Assembly: GCA_002050455.1 (NCBI GenBank)
Contig: MWZA01000149.1
Coordinates: 1 to 52,602, forward strand
DNA from: Acidobacteria bacterium 5-1
Lineage (GTDB): Bacteria > Acidobacteriota > Blastocatellia > Pyrinomonadales > Pyrinomonadaceae
Length of the DNA: 52,602 nucleotides
Reading direction: 5' to 3'
In this document: piece after piece, positions 25,768 through 34,188 of the stretch
Layout of the letters: every line of letters starts with the position of its first letter
Position numbering within the stretch: the stretch's first letter is position 1
Made by a program: the position numbers and the translations under genes
Notes under the pieces: model-generated
The model's database searches: none
What the model saw: the letters and a program-made list of their open reading frames with translations, nothing else
What the model was told of the DNA's origin: nothing

Positions 25768-25851
25768 AGGAATTAGGGACAAATGATAAGGGATAAGTGA
25801 AATTTAAATCATCTACCACTTGTCCCTTGTCCCTCATCACTCGTTCCTAAT
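25768..25851. repeat. imperfect inverted repeat before mazG
   Basis: The left arm (aggaattagggacaaatg, ataagggataagtg) and the right arm (cacttgtcccttgtccctc, atcactcgttcctaat) are inverted copies with a 13-base loop. Words of the gggacaa type repeat inside each arm. The right arm ends three bases before the mazG ATG. Confidence 0.7.
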
Positions 25852-25854
25852 ATT

Positions 25855-26655
25855 ATGTCTAAAAATTTTGACGAACTTATATCGGTGATGGCGCGGCTGC
25901 ATGCGCCCGGCGGTTGTCCCTGGGATAGAGAGCAGACTTATGCGTCTCTGGCGCAATATCTTTTGGAAGAAACTTACGAAACCTTTGACGCGATTCAGGA
26001 AGCCGACCAGACAGGCGACACGGCGAATTTGCGCGAAGAATTGGGCGATGTTCTCCTGCAAGTCGTTTTTCATTCGACGATTGCGGCGGAAAAAAATGAT
26101 TTTACAATTGATGAAGTTGTCAAAGGCGTTACGCAAAAACTTGTTCTGCGCCATCCGCACGTTTTCGGCGATAGAAAACTTGAAACAGCAAACGATGTTC
26201 TGCAAAATTGGGACGAATTGAAAAAATTGGAACGCGAAACAGCGGGCAAATCGGAAAAAATAAATGATTCCTTGCTTGACGAGGTTTCGCTTAATTTTCC
26301 GGCTCTTTTAGAAGGATTAAAACTGACGAAAAAAGCCGCCAAGATTGGTTTTGATTGGGAAAATACCGAACAAATTTTTGCTAAACTCAATGAAGAGCTC
26401 GATGAACTTAAAACGGCAATCGGTGAAGACGACACCAACAATATCGCTGAAGAAATCGGCGATTTATTGTTCGTTGTGGTTAATCTGGCGCGAAAACTTG
26501 ATATTGAGCCGGAAACCGCTTTAAAAAAAACAAATCGGAAGTTTCGCAAACGGTTTGCGTTTATCGAAAAAAGGTTGAAGGAACAAAAAAAATTACCGGA
26601 AATGGCGAGTTTGGAAGAAATGGATGAACTCTGGAACCAAGCAAAAAGTTTGTAA
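25855..26655 (+). CDS. mazG: nucleoside triphosphate pyrophosphohydrolase MazG
   Basis: A 266-residue protein with two MazG domains, as in E. coli. The first has the start GGCPWDREQTYASL and the metal-binding ETYETFDAI...LREELGDVLLQVVFH. The second has ELDELKTAI...IAEEIGDLLFVVVNLAR, where the Glu-rich E-x-x-E plus ExxD metal site is complete. It hydrolyses NTPs to NMPs and pyrophosphate, for house-cleaning or for lowering (p)ppGpp under stress. No mazEF genes nearby. The ATG follows an inverted repeat directly and has no Shine-Dalgarno. Confidence 0.95.
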   Translation: MSKNFDELISVMARLHAPGGCPWDREQTYASLAQYLLEETYETFDAIQEADQTGDTANLREELGDVLLQVVFHSTIAAEKNDFTIDEVVKGVTQKLVLRHPHVFGDRKLETANDVLQNWDELKKLERETAGKSEKINDSLLDEVSLNFPALLEGLKLTKKAAKIGFDWENTEQIFAKLNEELDELKTAIGEDDTNNIAEEIGDLLFVVVNLARKLDIEPETALKKTNRKFRKRFAFIEKRLKEQKKLPEMASLEEMDELWNQAKSL

Positions 26656-26729
26656 AGCATTGAAGATATTAAAGATTTGGGCTATTTTGCGATTGTAAAA
26701 ATTTAATCTATAAAATTTCCAAAAAGCTA

Positions 26730-26758
26730 TTGACATTACTTAAATAAAGTATTAACTT
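26730..26758 (+). promoter_or_regulatory. possible sigma-70-type promoter
   Basis: TTGACA at 26730-26735 is followed after 17 bases by TAACTT, a weak -10. It lies about 30 bases before the ribosome site of the FecR-like gene. The -35 is perfect, the -10 poor. Confidence 0.3.
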
Positions 26759-26790
26759 ATAACAAATCTATTGAAAGGAGTTATCGGAAT

Positions 26791-27468
26791 ATGAAAAAAA
26801 ATACAAACGCAACTTGGCTTCGCAATTTAGTTACTTTTTGCTTGATACTTTCGGTTTTCAGCACTTATACAATGGTCGCTTCGGCAAAGCCGGACAATAA
26901 ACCTTTAATGGGCGAACTGGTTATTTCCGGTTCTAATACAAATGGCGATTCGCCATCCGCTACAATTAACGGCGAACCTGCCGAAAGCGGACGCACCTTC
27001 TTTTCATCCGGCACAGTTGCTACGTCGGAAAATTCATCCGCTACAATCAAACTAGGCAAGTTGGGTTTCATTAATCTAACCCCAAATTCAAATTTAAGTT
27101 TGAGTTTCAGCGAAAACAAAATTTCGGGAACATTGTCCGCCGGACAAATTAAAGTTTTCAACAGTGAAGGTGTTGAGGTAAATATTAAAACCGCCGACAG
27201 CCTTATCTCTAACGAAGCGCAACAAAAAGGCATCTTTACGGTTGGTGTTCAAACAGGCGCGACCAAAGCGTTTGCCGAAACCGGCGCAGTTTTTATGAAC
27301 AACGGAAATACGGTTGTTCCGCTTCAAACCGCTCAAGATGACGACGATGATGATAACAACAGTTCGGTAGCTCCACTTCTTATTTTTGCCGGAATTGTTT
27401 CCGCTGCTGTGATTTATGTTTTGGTTAACGATGATGAAGGCGACGGATTTGTCAGTCCCGTCAGGTAA
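26791..27468 (+). CDS. FecR-like exported membrane-anchored protein
   Basis: A 225-residue protein with a signal peptide ending at VASA. The body (residues about 70-150) has FecR-like beta-strand features: SATIKLGKLGFINLTPNSNLSLSF, GTLSAGQIKVFNSEGVEVNIKTADS. It ends with an Asp run (QDDDDDDNN), one transmembrane helix (APLLIFAGIVSAAVIYVLV) and a short acidic tail. Unlike true FecR it has no cytoplasmic N-terminal anti-sigma part, and no sigma-factor gene is near. AAAGGAG precedes the ATG and a strong terminator follows. Function not known; a surface- or periplasm-exposed protein. Confidence 0.7.
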   Translation: MKKNTNATWLRNLVTFCLILSVFSTYTMVASAKPDNKPLMGELVISGSNTNGDSPSATINGEPAESGRTFFSSGTVATSENSSATIKLGKLGFINLTPNSNLSLSFSENKISGTLSAGQIKVFNSEGVEVNIKTADSLISNEAQQKGIFTVGVQTGATKAFAETGAVFMNNGNTVVPLQTAQDDDDDDNNSSVAPLLIFAGIVSAAVIYVLVNDDEGDGFVSPVR

Positions 27469-27492
27469 AATTTTTCATATATAAACTTATTC

Positions 27493-27531
27493 AAAAGCAC
27501 AAGCCAATTTTGCTTGTGCTTTTTTATTTTT
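27493..27531 (+). terminator. Rho-independent terminator
   Basis: A 12-base stem aaaagcacaagc / gcttgtgctttt with a seven-base loop and a T-rich tail, right after the FecR-like gene. The next gene starts about 50 bases on. Confidence 0.85.
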
Positions 27532-27578
27532 GCTTTGTTGCAGTTGCTTACGCAAATCGCCAAATCTATGATATTTAT

Positions 27579-29180
27579 ATGCCGAAACTTTTTTCGACAC
27601 CGTCCTTAAATCTACCGGAATTTCGCCGCCAATTTCCCAAAACGGTGGAAAATTTGGCACATTTGCCCAATCGTGAAGCGTGGCTTGCCCGCATTTGGGA
27701 AATTGAACAGCGTTGGCAGATGTTTCGGGAAAATCCGCACCAGACGGAAGAAGTAATTTTGTCTGACAGTGCGCCGAAAAATTTGGAAACCGAAGCCGAA
27801 TTTGAAATTATTTATGCGGGCGGAACTCTCGGCTTGCTCCACGCGGCGGTGATGGCGAGTAAATATAATCGCAAAATTCTGGTGTTTGATGCGCACATCG
27901 TCGGCAAAACGCACCGCGATTGGAATATCTCCGATAAGGAATTGCAGGAATTTATCACCGTCGGACTTTTTACCAAAGAAGAAATTGAAACGGCGGTTGC
28001 CAACCGTTATAAAACCGGCTTTGTTAAATTTTACGACGCGAATTCCAAAATAAAAACACCGCCGCTTTTTATGGATAATGTTTTGGACGTGACACTCGAA
28101 GCCGATAAACTTTTGCATCTGGCGGTTGAAAAACTCAAAAATACAAATTCAAAAATTATTAATAATTTGCGTTTTGTTCGTGCCTACGTTCGACAGGATA
28201 AAGTTTTAATCGAATGTGAAAATACCAAAGACGGACGGCGACGGCTCTTTGCTTCTAAACTTTTTATTGATTCGACAGGAACAAATTCTTCGGTTTCGCG
28301 CCAACTAAATAACGGAAATTCAATCACGCACGTTTGTCCGACGGTCGGCACGGTGGCAAAAGGTTTTCGGCACGGAAATGGCAAAAGAGAAGTTGATTTT
28401 TCCGTCGGTGAAATTCTTGTCAGCACCGAAGATGCTTCCGACCATCGCCAGTTAATCTGGGAAGGTTTCGCCGGAAATCCGGTTAAAGACGAATATACGA
28501 CTTATCTGTTTTTCTATGATGCGGTCGAATCAAAAGCCGATAAATCATTGCTCCGGCTGTTTGAAGATTATTTTGAAAAACTTCCCGATTACAAAATGAA
28601 AAACGGCGCGTGGCGCGTCGTCAAACCGGTTTTCGGCTATATTCCGAGCATTCACCATCAAGGTTGGAGCAACATAAAAAAAACGGCAGCCGACAGAGTT
28701 TTGCTAATCGGCGATGCGGCTGGTCTTTCGAGTCCGCTGACTTTTTGCGGTTTCGGGTCGCACGTCAGAAATTTGCGAAAATTGACGAATTTAACCGAAA
28801 ACGCTTTGCGCGAAAACGTATTTGACGAAAAATCACTCTCAAACATCAACGCCTATGAACCGCGAGTCGCGCAAATGTCAAGCCTGGCTGAGTTTATGCG
28901 CCCGATGCCGAAAAGCAAAACTTCGGTCGTCAACGAAACAATGAACGCGGTGATGATGGCTTTGAGTAAACTAGACGCAAAAATCAGCCGCGAAATGTTT
29001 CAAGACCGCATTTCGTTTGCTTCATTTAAGAAAATTTTGACGAAAACAGCGGTAATTCATCCAAAAGTCTTTAAACTAATGTTTGAAAACCTGGGCGCGA
29101 AAGGCGCATTTTGGTGGATTGCCAATATCGCTGAAGCCGCCGTGAAAGAAAAACGCGAAGAAAAATCTTCGCGCTCCTGA
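27579..29180 (+). CDS. CruA/CruP-type lycopene cyclase-like flavoprotein
   Basis: A 533-residue FAD-binding protein. Residues about 10-50 (FPKTVENLAHLPNREAW...IWEIEQRWQMF) precede a Rossmann fold with EFEIIYAGGTLGLLHAAVMA and the region RDWNISDKELQEF..GLFTKEEIE, a pattern I associate with CruA and CruP, the lycopene cyclases of green sulfur bacteria and cyanobacteria. A second FAD motif (VLLIGDAAGLSSPLTFCGFGSH) follows. If correct it would cyclise lycopene ends at the membrane. No phytoene synthase or desaturase lies in the window, so another flavin-dependent role is possible. ATG 27579 is chosen; the frame continues upstream into the terminator, which is not coding. Confidence 0.7.
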   Translation: MPKLFSTPSLNLPEFRRQFPKTVENLAHLPNREAWLARIWEIEQRWQMFRENPHQTEEVILSDSAPKNLETEAEFEIIYAGGTLGLLHAAVMASKYNRKILVFDAHIVGKTHRDWNISDKELQEFITVGLFTKEEIETAVANRYKTGFVKFYDANSKIKTPPLFMDNVLDVTLEADKLLHLAVEKLKNTNSKIINNLRFVRAYVRQDKVLIECENTKDGRRRLFASKLFIDSTGTNSSVSRQLNNGNSITHVCPTVGTVAKGFRHGNGKREVDFSVGEILVSTEDASDHRQLIWEGFAGNPVKDEYTTYLFFYDAVESKADKSLLRLFEDYFEKLPDYKMKNGAWRVVKPVFGYIPSIHHQGWSNIKKTAADRVLLIGDAAGLSSPLTFCGFGSHVRNLRKLTNLTENALRENVFDEKSLSNINAYEPRVAQMSSLAEFMRPMPKSKTSVVNETMNAVMMALSKLDAKISREMFQDRISFASFKKILTKTAVIHPKVFKLMFENLGAKGAFWWIANIAEAAVKEKREEKSSRS

Positions 29181-29226
29181 ATTTTTGAGTAATTATTTAC
29201 AATCTCTTTTCAAAATTAAAGCGCAT

Positions 29227-29805
29227 TTAATTTTTATCATTCAACTCATTTACATTTTCTTTTATCACTTCAAATTCAAAATGTAATTCTTTTCCGCGAA
29301 AAATATAGCTTAAATACTGCTCCCAAAATTTTCGCGTAAAACGCAGAAACGGTGATTTTTTATCTAAATTTACAAAAAATTCGATGCCCAAACTGCGCCA
29401 CAAATTCGCCAGCGAAACGTAAGTGGTTATTGGTTTTAGTTTGACTTCCGTGTAAAAATCAAAAACCTGTCGTTCAGGCATAAAAGTATTGAAAGAATAG
29501 GAATTAAAATGATTGCGGTGTGTCGGGTCGTTTGCCCAATCGGGATTTGTGTAATGCGGCGTAACGAGTTTGATGCGCCCGCCATTTTTTGTAATGCGGT
29601 AAAGTTCGGTAATAAAAGCCATTACATCTGGAATATGTTCGACGACGTGGCGCGAAATTATCAAATCAAACTCGTTATCCTCAAATGGATAAGGAACTTC
29701 GCCAAGGTCGTGAATAACGTCAGCCGCCGTGCGCGGGTTGTTGTCCAAACCAATCGCGCCTTCGTATTTATTGCTGCCGCAGCCAACATCGAGAATTTTT
29801 TTCAT
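29227..29805 (-). CDS. SAM-dependent methyltransferase
   Basis: A 192-residue class I methyltransferase of the Methyltransf_11/25 type. Motif I is LDVGCGSNKYEGAIGLDNNP, motif II/III VPYPFEDNEFDLIISRHVVEHI, then ITKNGGRIKLVTPHYTN. The terminal 60 residues are unlike well-known enzymes. Substrate unknown; small envelope or sugar methyltransferases share this pattern. A perfect 24-bp hairpin stands nine bases before the ATG and there is no ribosome site. Confidence 0.85.
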   Translation of the reverse strand: MKKILDVGCGSNKYEGAIGLDNNPRTAADVIHDLGEVPYPFEDNEFDLIISRHVVEHIPDVMAFITELYRITKNGGRIKLVTPHYTNPDWANDPTHRNHFNSYSFNTFMPERQVFDFYTEVKLKPITTYVSLANLWRSLGIEFFVNLDKKSPFLRFTRKFWEQYLSYIFRGKELHFEFEVIKENVNELNDKN

Positions 29806-29814
29806 TTATTTGAA

Positions 29815-29876
29815 CCGCAGAGACGCAAAGACGCAGAGAAAGAATTTAGAAACTCTGCGTCTTTGCGTCTCTGCGG
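29815..29876. repeat. perfect 24-bp inverted repeat of cgcaaagacgcagag words
   Basis: Arms at 29815-29838 and 29853-29876 match perfectly, with a 14-base loop. Each arm is made of repeated cgcagaga/cgcaaaga words. Related sequence is in the glycosyltransferase gene at 42711-42734 and 42785-42808. It is placed between the zinc ribbon gene's stop and the methyltransferase ATG. Confidence 0.85.
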
Positions 29877-29886
29877 TAAAATTATA

Positions 29887-30135
29887 TCAAAATTTATCGG
29901 CAAGTTCCGTAATGCCGCAACGCGGGCAAACCAATATGCGTTGTGCTTTGTCCGCCCATTTTGCCAACGCTTGATTTGAAAGTTTCGGCTGTTTGCTTTC
30001 GGCTTCGCCTTCGCGCATCAGGCGTGAATGTTTTTGCTTCAAAACATTACTTTGCTCATTTAATTCGCGTTCACAATGTTTGCAAATCCAGCCAAAACCG
30101 TCATTATAAAAATCGTTCAACTCAATTTTTTCCAT
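29887..30135 (-). CDS. zinc ribbon protein
   Basis: An 82-residue protein with two CxxC knuckles about 45 residues apart, CKHC near residue 18 and CPRC near residue 70, typical of one zinc ribbon split by a charged helix (KQKHSRLMREGEAESKQ). It also has a tryptophan-rich start FGWICKHC. ATG 30135 starts the conserved part; the frame could begin earlier but would enter the repeat at 30158. No function can be named; a nucleic-acid or protein-binding role is usual. No Shine-Dalgarno. Confidence 0.65.
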   Translation of the reverse strand: MEKIELNDFYNDGFGWICKHCERELNEQSNVLKQKHSRLMREGEAESKQPKLSNQALAKWADKAQRILVCPRCGITELADKF

Positions 30136-30157
30136 AAAGAAAACCACAGAAAATTTC

Positions 30158-30198
30158 AAAAAGACACGAATGAAAATTATATTAAATTCGTGTCCTTT
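30158..30198. repeat. inverted repeat of acacgaat words
   Basis: Left arm aaagacacgaat (ending 30171) and right arm attcgtgtccttt (30186-30198) pair with one bulged base. The element lies between the HtrA stop and the zinc ribbon gene start, both minus strand. Confidence 0.6.
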
Positions 30199-30224
30199 CG
30201 TGTGCGTTTATGATTATTAGCGAA

Positions 30225-31427
30225 CTAAAATCTTCGCGCCGGACGACCCGGCAAATTTGTATTACCTTGTGAGTTGGGTAGAAGTTTGACAGGAACAGTC
30301 ATTGTTCTGCCATTGCGGAAAATTTCAGCCTGAATCGTATCGCCGATTTGCTTTTTGTCGAGAAAACGATAAAGATCATCTAAATTATCCATCTTGACAC
30401 CGTCGATTGACATGATTATATCGCCCAAAATAACCCCACCGTTGCTATTTTGCGAAAGTCCGTGAATTCCGGCGCGTTCCGCCGTGCCGCCCGGAACAAC
30501 GCTCCGCACGAGCAAACCGCTTTCGACCGGCAATCTGGCACCTTGCTGCTGCAATTGTTCAACGATATAAGGTCTGATACCGAGGCTGGGACGGCGCACT
30601 TCGCCAAATTGAATCAATTGCGGCACGATGCGCTTGGCGATGTTGACCGGAATTGCAAAACCGACTCCAACCGAACCACCGGCAGGCGATAAAATCTGCG
30701 AGTTAATACCAATCATCCTGCCGTATTTATCAAGCAGAGGTCCGCCGGAATTGCCCGGATTGATTGATGCATCGGTTTGAATCGCGCCTTCAATCGGACG
30801 ATTATTGCGGGCGCGAATCGGACGCTGCAAGCCCGAAATTACGCCGGTTGTCAAAGTTCTGTCCAAACCAAACGGATTGCCGATGGCTAAAACCTTTTGT
30901 CCGACGGTTAATTTATCCGAATCGCCTAATTGAATGACTGCTAAACCCGGCGGCGGCGATTCAATTTGAATCACCGCTAAATCCGTGTCCGGGTCGCCGC
31001 CGACAACTTTTGCCGAATAAGTTTTAGTGCCGCCGAAACTAACGGTTAATTTCTGCGCTCCTTCAATAACGTGATAATTCGTTAAAATACGCCCTTGCGC
31101 GTCAATCACCGAACCCGACCCCGAACCTTTTCCTTCCTGAACGCCGCCCCAATAATCTTCTTGAAAAGAAGTCGAAGTAATAAATGCCACGCCCGGCGAA
31201 AGCGTCTTATACACTTCAATGCTGTTTTGCTCGTCACTGACAACTGACGGTTCGGAAATTCCCTGCGGAACACTTTCCGCCAACGCCGTATTTGAATTGT
31301 TTCGCGGCTGCCAGAAATTTCCAAAATTGCCCAGTATGGCGACAACTCCGGCGGCGATAAATGCCGAAGCCAACGCTAAAAATAGAACTTCTCGGGTAGA
31401 TAATTGATAGATTGCTTTTTTTGACAT
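30225..31427 (-). CDS. HtrA/DegP-like serine protease with PDZ domain
   Basis: A 400-residue protein with an N-terminal transmembrane or signal-anchor segment (VLFLALASAFIAAGVVAILG). A trypsin-like domain follows with triad His119 (LTNYHVIE), Asp149 (DTDLAVI) and Ser227 (NPGNSGGPL). One C-terminal PDZ domain (about 290-390) has GDIIMSIDGVKMDNLDDLYRFL. It acts in periplasmic protein quality control as a DegS/HtrA-type enzyme; only one PDZ argues for DegS-like architecture. GGGAAA precedes the ATG. The LysM gene is divergent, and the 309-base gap between them holds both promoters. Confidence 0.95.
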   Translation of the reverse strand: MSKKAIYQLSTREVLFLALASAFIAAGVVAILGNFGNFWQPRNNSNTALAESVPQGISEPSVVSDEQNSIEVYKTLSPGVAFITSTSFQEDYWGGVQEGKGSGSGSVIDAQGRILTNYHVIEGAQKLTVSFGGTKTYSAKVVGGDPDTDLAVIQIESPPPGLAVIQLGDSDKLTVGQKVLAIGNPFGLDRTLTTGVISGLQRPIRARNNRPIEGAIQTDASINPGNSGGPLLDKYGRMIGINSQILSPAGGSVGVGFAIPVNIAKRIVPQLIQFGEVRRPSLGIRPYIVEQLQQQGARLPVESGLLVRSVVPGGTAERAGIHGLSQNSNGGVILGDIIMSIDGVKMDNLDDLYRFLDKKQIGDTIQAEIFRNGRTMTVPVKLLPNSQGNTNLPGRPARRF

Positions 31428-31736
31428 ATTATTTTTTTCCCATCCATATAAATTTAATTATTATGATGCCGGACTTTTGAAAATGCGTTGCGTATTCATT
31501 TACGAAGAAAAATAATTCCTTGTTTCAAGTATCTCGCCCGATAAACCGGCTATTCAAGTTTTCTGCAAAAAGCAGTTTTAGTTTCAAACGCGGAAAACGC
31601 TAATCCTGCGGGCGATTTACCAAAAGGCTCAAATAAATTATAGCAACGGTTAAACAATGCAAAGCGTCTTAAAAAAGCTGACATAAGGCTATTGTGAGCC
31701 TTATTAAAAATAAACGGAGAAAGTAAGGAGAGAGAT
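31428..31736. other. 309-base divergent spacer
   Basis: It separates the HtrA and LysM genes and must carry their promoters, but I see no clear consensus. A perfect short palindrome, taaggct-6-agcctta (31684-31703), lies just before the LysM ribosome site AAGGAGAG and might be an operator or small hairpin. An open frame on the minus strand (to 31930) is a shadow. Confidence 0.5.
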
Positions 31737-32639
31737 ATGAAAAGTTCATTTAATTTTAAGTTTTTGGTAGCGATTTTAGCAGTTTTTTTCGTATTCGGTT
31801 CGATTGATTCTTTTGCACAAACGCGCAGACCGACGATTCGGCAAAGATCAAGGGTTACGCGACCGACGGCTGATTTATATACTGTCCGAAGCGGCGAAAC
31901 ATTGCGTGTTCGGATGAATGAAACGCTCAATTCAAGAACGGCGCGAGTCGGCGACAGATTTACAACTACTGTAACCGAGCCGGTTTATTCGAACAACGGC
32001 GTGATTGTCATTCCGACGGGAAGCACGGTTGTCGGGCGCGTTGATTCAGTCAAACCGGCAAAAAAAGGCGGCGACCCGGGACAAATTGATGTCAGTTTTA
32101 TCGAAGTCAAACTGCCGAACGGCACGCGCCGCGCTATCAACGGTTCTTTAACCAATTTGAGCAGCGACGATGCCAAAAGCGATGCGGAAGGCACAGTTTC
32201 GGGCGACGATAGAAAAAATGACAAGATAATCTTTATTGGCGGCGGTGCCGGTGGCGGCGCGATTCTCGGCGGGTTAATCGGCGGTGGAAAAGGCGCGATT
32301 ATCGGCGGAATTCTCGGCGGACTCGGCGGACTCGCAGGTGAAAGATTAACCAAAGGTGAAGATGCCAAAGTTGAATCCGGAACACAATTCGGCGTTATCC
32401 TTAATCAATCGGTTTTACTGCCAAAATTCGGCGAAGTGAACACGAGAAATGATAATACCTATGAGCCGCGAACAAATAGCGGACAAACTTATACGGTTCG
32501 ACCGGGCGATACGCTCGCAAAAATCAGCCAGAGATTTTACGGCACGACACGCCGTTACCTAGATATTTATGAAGCTAACCGCGATGTGTTACGTAGTCCG
32601 AGTCAAATTGAAGTTGGGCAGGAATTAAGAATTCCTTAA
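31737..32639 (+). CDS. LysM domain protein with glycine-zipper segment
   Basis: A 300-residue exported protein with a signal peptide ending SFAQ. After a beta-rich region (residues about 45-140, TVRSGETLRVRMNETLNSRTARVGDRF), a glycine-rich membrane-inserting segment occurs at about 163-202 (IIGGILGGLGGLAGE). The C-terminus has one LysM repeat (about 250-298: YTVRPGDTLAKISQRFYG...EANRD...IEVGQELRIP). It likely anchors to peptidoglycan at the envelope. A strong terminator follows. AAGGAG is placed well. Confidence 0.8.
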   Translation: MKSSFNFKFLVAILAVFFVFGSIDSFAQTRRPTIRQRSRVTRPTADLYTVRSGETLRVRMNETLNSRTARVGDRFTTTVTEPVYSNNGVIVIPTGSTVVGRVDSVKPAKKGGDPGQIDVSFIEVKLPNGTRRAINGSLTNLSSDDAKSDAEGTVSGDDRKNDKIIFIGGGAGGGAILGGLIGGGKGAIIGGILGGLGGLAGERLTKGEDAKVESGTQFGVILNQSVLLPKFGEVNTRNDNTYEPRTNSGQTYTVRPGDTLAKISQRFYGTTRRYLDIYEANRDVLRSPSQIEVGQELRIP

Positions 32640-32660
32640 TTTTTAGCTGAACAAAAAGGA

Positions 32661-32694
32661 AAAGCGGAGAGAATTTTTCCTCTCCGCTTTTTTT
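32661..32694 (+). terminator. Rho-independent terminator
   Basis: Stem aaagcggagag / ctctccgcttt with an eight-base loop and seven T on the plus strand, 21 bases after the LysM gene stop. The ispH gene converges from the right, but about 100 bases further on. Confidence 0.85.
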
Positions 32695-32794
32695 GTGGTT
32701 GTCAATGTTTTTGTGGTTAATCCATATGTTCTTTCCCGCAAATAACACAAAAAAATGATTTGTTGTGTTATTCGTGATTAGTTTCTTATTTTTT

Positions 32795-33643
32795 CTAATT
32801 CTCCGCCCCGATTTCTTCAAGCCGCTTTGTAATTTTTTTAATCAACCAATTTGGCGTTGACGCGCCTGCCGTTAAACCGACTCTTTTTGCGCCTTGAAGG
32901 TCTTCTGCATTAATTTCATCTTCGGTTTCAATCAAAAAACTCTTTTCGCATTGTTCTTTGCAAACGGCGAGAAGTTTTCGGCTGTTGGAAGAATGTCTGC
33001 CGCCGATGATATAAAACGCATCAACTTCGCCCGCCAGTGCGCGTGCCGCGTCTTGACGGTCGCGGGTTGCCGAACAAATCGTATTGACAATTTGCGTTTC
33101 GCCTTCCGCTTTTTGCTTAACCGCTTCGGCAACATCAAGAAAATTTTGCAGTTTTATCGTTGTCTGCGAAACAACCAGGGGATTATTAAGTTTTGGCAAT
33201 GCGGCGACTTCTTTAACATCACTGATAACAAATGTATGTTCGGGCGCGTAGCCGAAAACGCCAATCATTTCGGGATGTTCGGGATTTCCGACAACGACAA
33301 CATGGCGGTTTTGGGCGGCGGCGCGGGAAGCTAGTTTCTGCACTTTTGTAACAAAAGGGCAAGTCGCGTCAACCACTTTTGAAGCCTTTTCGCGCAATTC
33401 CTGTTCAACTTGCGGCGTAACGCCGTGAGCGCGAATGACGGCGGTTTCGCCGCGCTTTATCTGCACGGGCGCGTTAACTGTTGAAACGCCGTGCGTTGCA
33501 AGGCGCGACATTTCTTGGTCGTTGTGAATCAGTGGACCTAAGGTGCGAACCGTGTCGCCTTCGCCCAAAGCCTCTTCGACCATTTCGACGGCGCGTTCTA
33601 CGCCAAAACAAAATCCATATTCGTCTGCTAATAAAACCTGCAT
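32795..33643 (-). CDS. ispH: 4-hydroxy-3-methylbut-2-enyl diphosphate reductase
   Basis: A 282-residue IspH, the last enzyme of the MEP isoprenoid pathway. The three [4Fe-4S] cysteines are in GFCFGVERA (Cys12), DATCPFV and TICSATRDRQ; the substrate-binding His and Thr motifs HNDQ and IRAHGV are kept. GGRHSSNSRKL and AGASTPNWLI close the pattern. It makes IPP and DMAPP. It points to the MEP rather than the mevalonate route, and would also feed any carotenoid made with the CruA/CruP-like protein. Confidence 0.97.
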   Translation of the reverse strand: MQVLLADEYGFCFGVERAVEMVEEALGEGDTVRTLGPLIHNDQEMSRLATHGVSTVNAPVQIKRGETAVIRAHGVTPQVEQELREKASKVVDATCPFVTKVQKLASRAAAQNRHVVVVGNPEHPEMIGVFGYAPEHTFVISDVKEVAALPKLNNPLVVSQTTIKLQNFLDVAEAVKQKAEGETQIVNTICSATRDRQDAARALAGEVDAFYIIGGRHSSNSRKLLAVCKEQCEKSFLIETEDEINAEDLQGAKRVGLTAGASTPNWLIKKITKRLEEIGAEN

Positions 33644-33898
33644 AATTTTAGTTTGTCATTTGAAAGCGAAAATTTCAAACTACTTTCGTAAATTTTAGCA
33701 AATATCGGCAAAAATTAACAACAAATTAAAATAGGCACTTTAGAAATTTTGCGTTTCATCGCCGAGTGTAACGACGAATTTGTAAGCAGGCGAAAACAAT
33801 TTAACGGAATAAGGCGGGTTACCGTAAAAGTTATTTGATTTTTGCATTTACGCAAGAGAAAATATAAATTATAAGTAACATTTGGAAGGAGAAAATAA

Positions 33899-34105
33899 AT
33901 GGCAAAAGAGGTCATAAATGTTGACGGCGAGGAAAAAGTTGTGCGGGAAGACACGGCAAAATCTTATCGCGGAATAATCTGGGCTTTAATTAGTGTCGGG
34001 GCTTTTATTATTATTGCGGCGATTTTGTTTTTCGGTTTTGGATTGGGTTCGCTACTCAACAATGATATTAAAAGTCCGGCGGAAATTGAACAAAAAAGAC
34101 AATAA
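33899..34105 (+). CDS. small single-pass membrane protein
   Basis: A 68-residue protein: a charged N-terminal part (MAKEVINVDGEEKVVREDTAK), a transmembrane helix about 27-48 (IWALISVGAFIIIAAILFF) and a short cytoplasmic or periplasmic tail. GGAAGGAG at good spacing makes the start convincing. No homologue is recognised. It precedes tsaD on the same strand, separated by an inverted repeat. Confidence 0.65.
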   Translation: MAKEVINVDGEEKVVREDTAKSYRGIIWALISVGAFIIIAAILFFGFGLGSLLNNDIKSPAEIEQKRQ

Positions 34106-34116
34106 AATCAGTGGTA

Positions 34117-34180
34117 AATGGTAAATGGTAAGTGGTAAATCAAAGAGTTTTCTTACATTTACCACTTACCATTTACCATT
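34117..34180. repeat. perfect 24-bp inverted repeat of tggtaaa words
   Basis: The arms at 34117-34140 and 34157-34180 match exactly and consist of repeated aatggtaa/gtggtaaat words; the loop is 16 bases. The right arm ends eight bases before the tsaD ATG, and there is no ribosome site between. Confidence 0.85.
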
Positions 34181-34188
34181 AGTAAAAA

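Noticed and set aside
29815-34180. CRISPR array
   Set aside because: The repeats are inverted and single, with different words at each place; there are no regularly spaced direct repeats and no cas genes.
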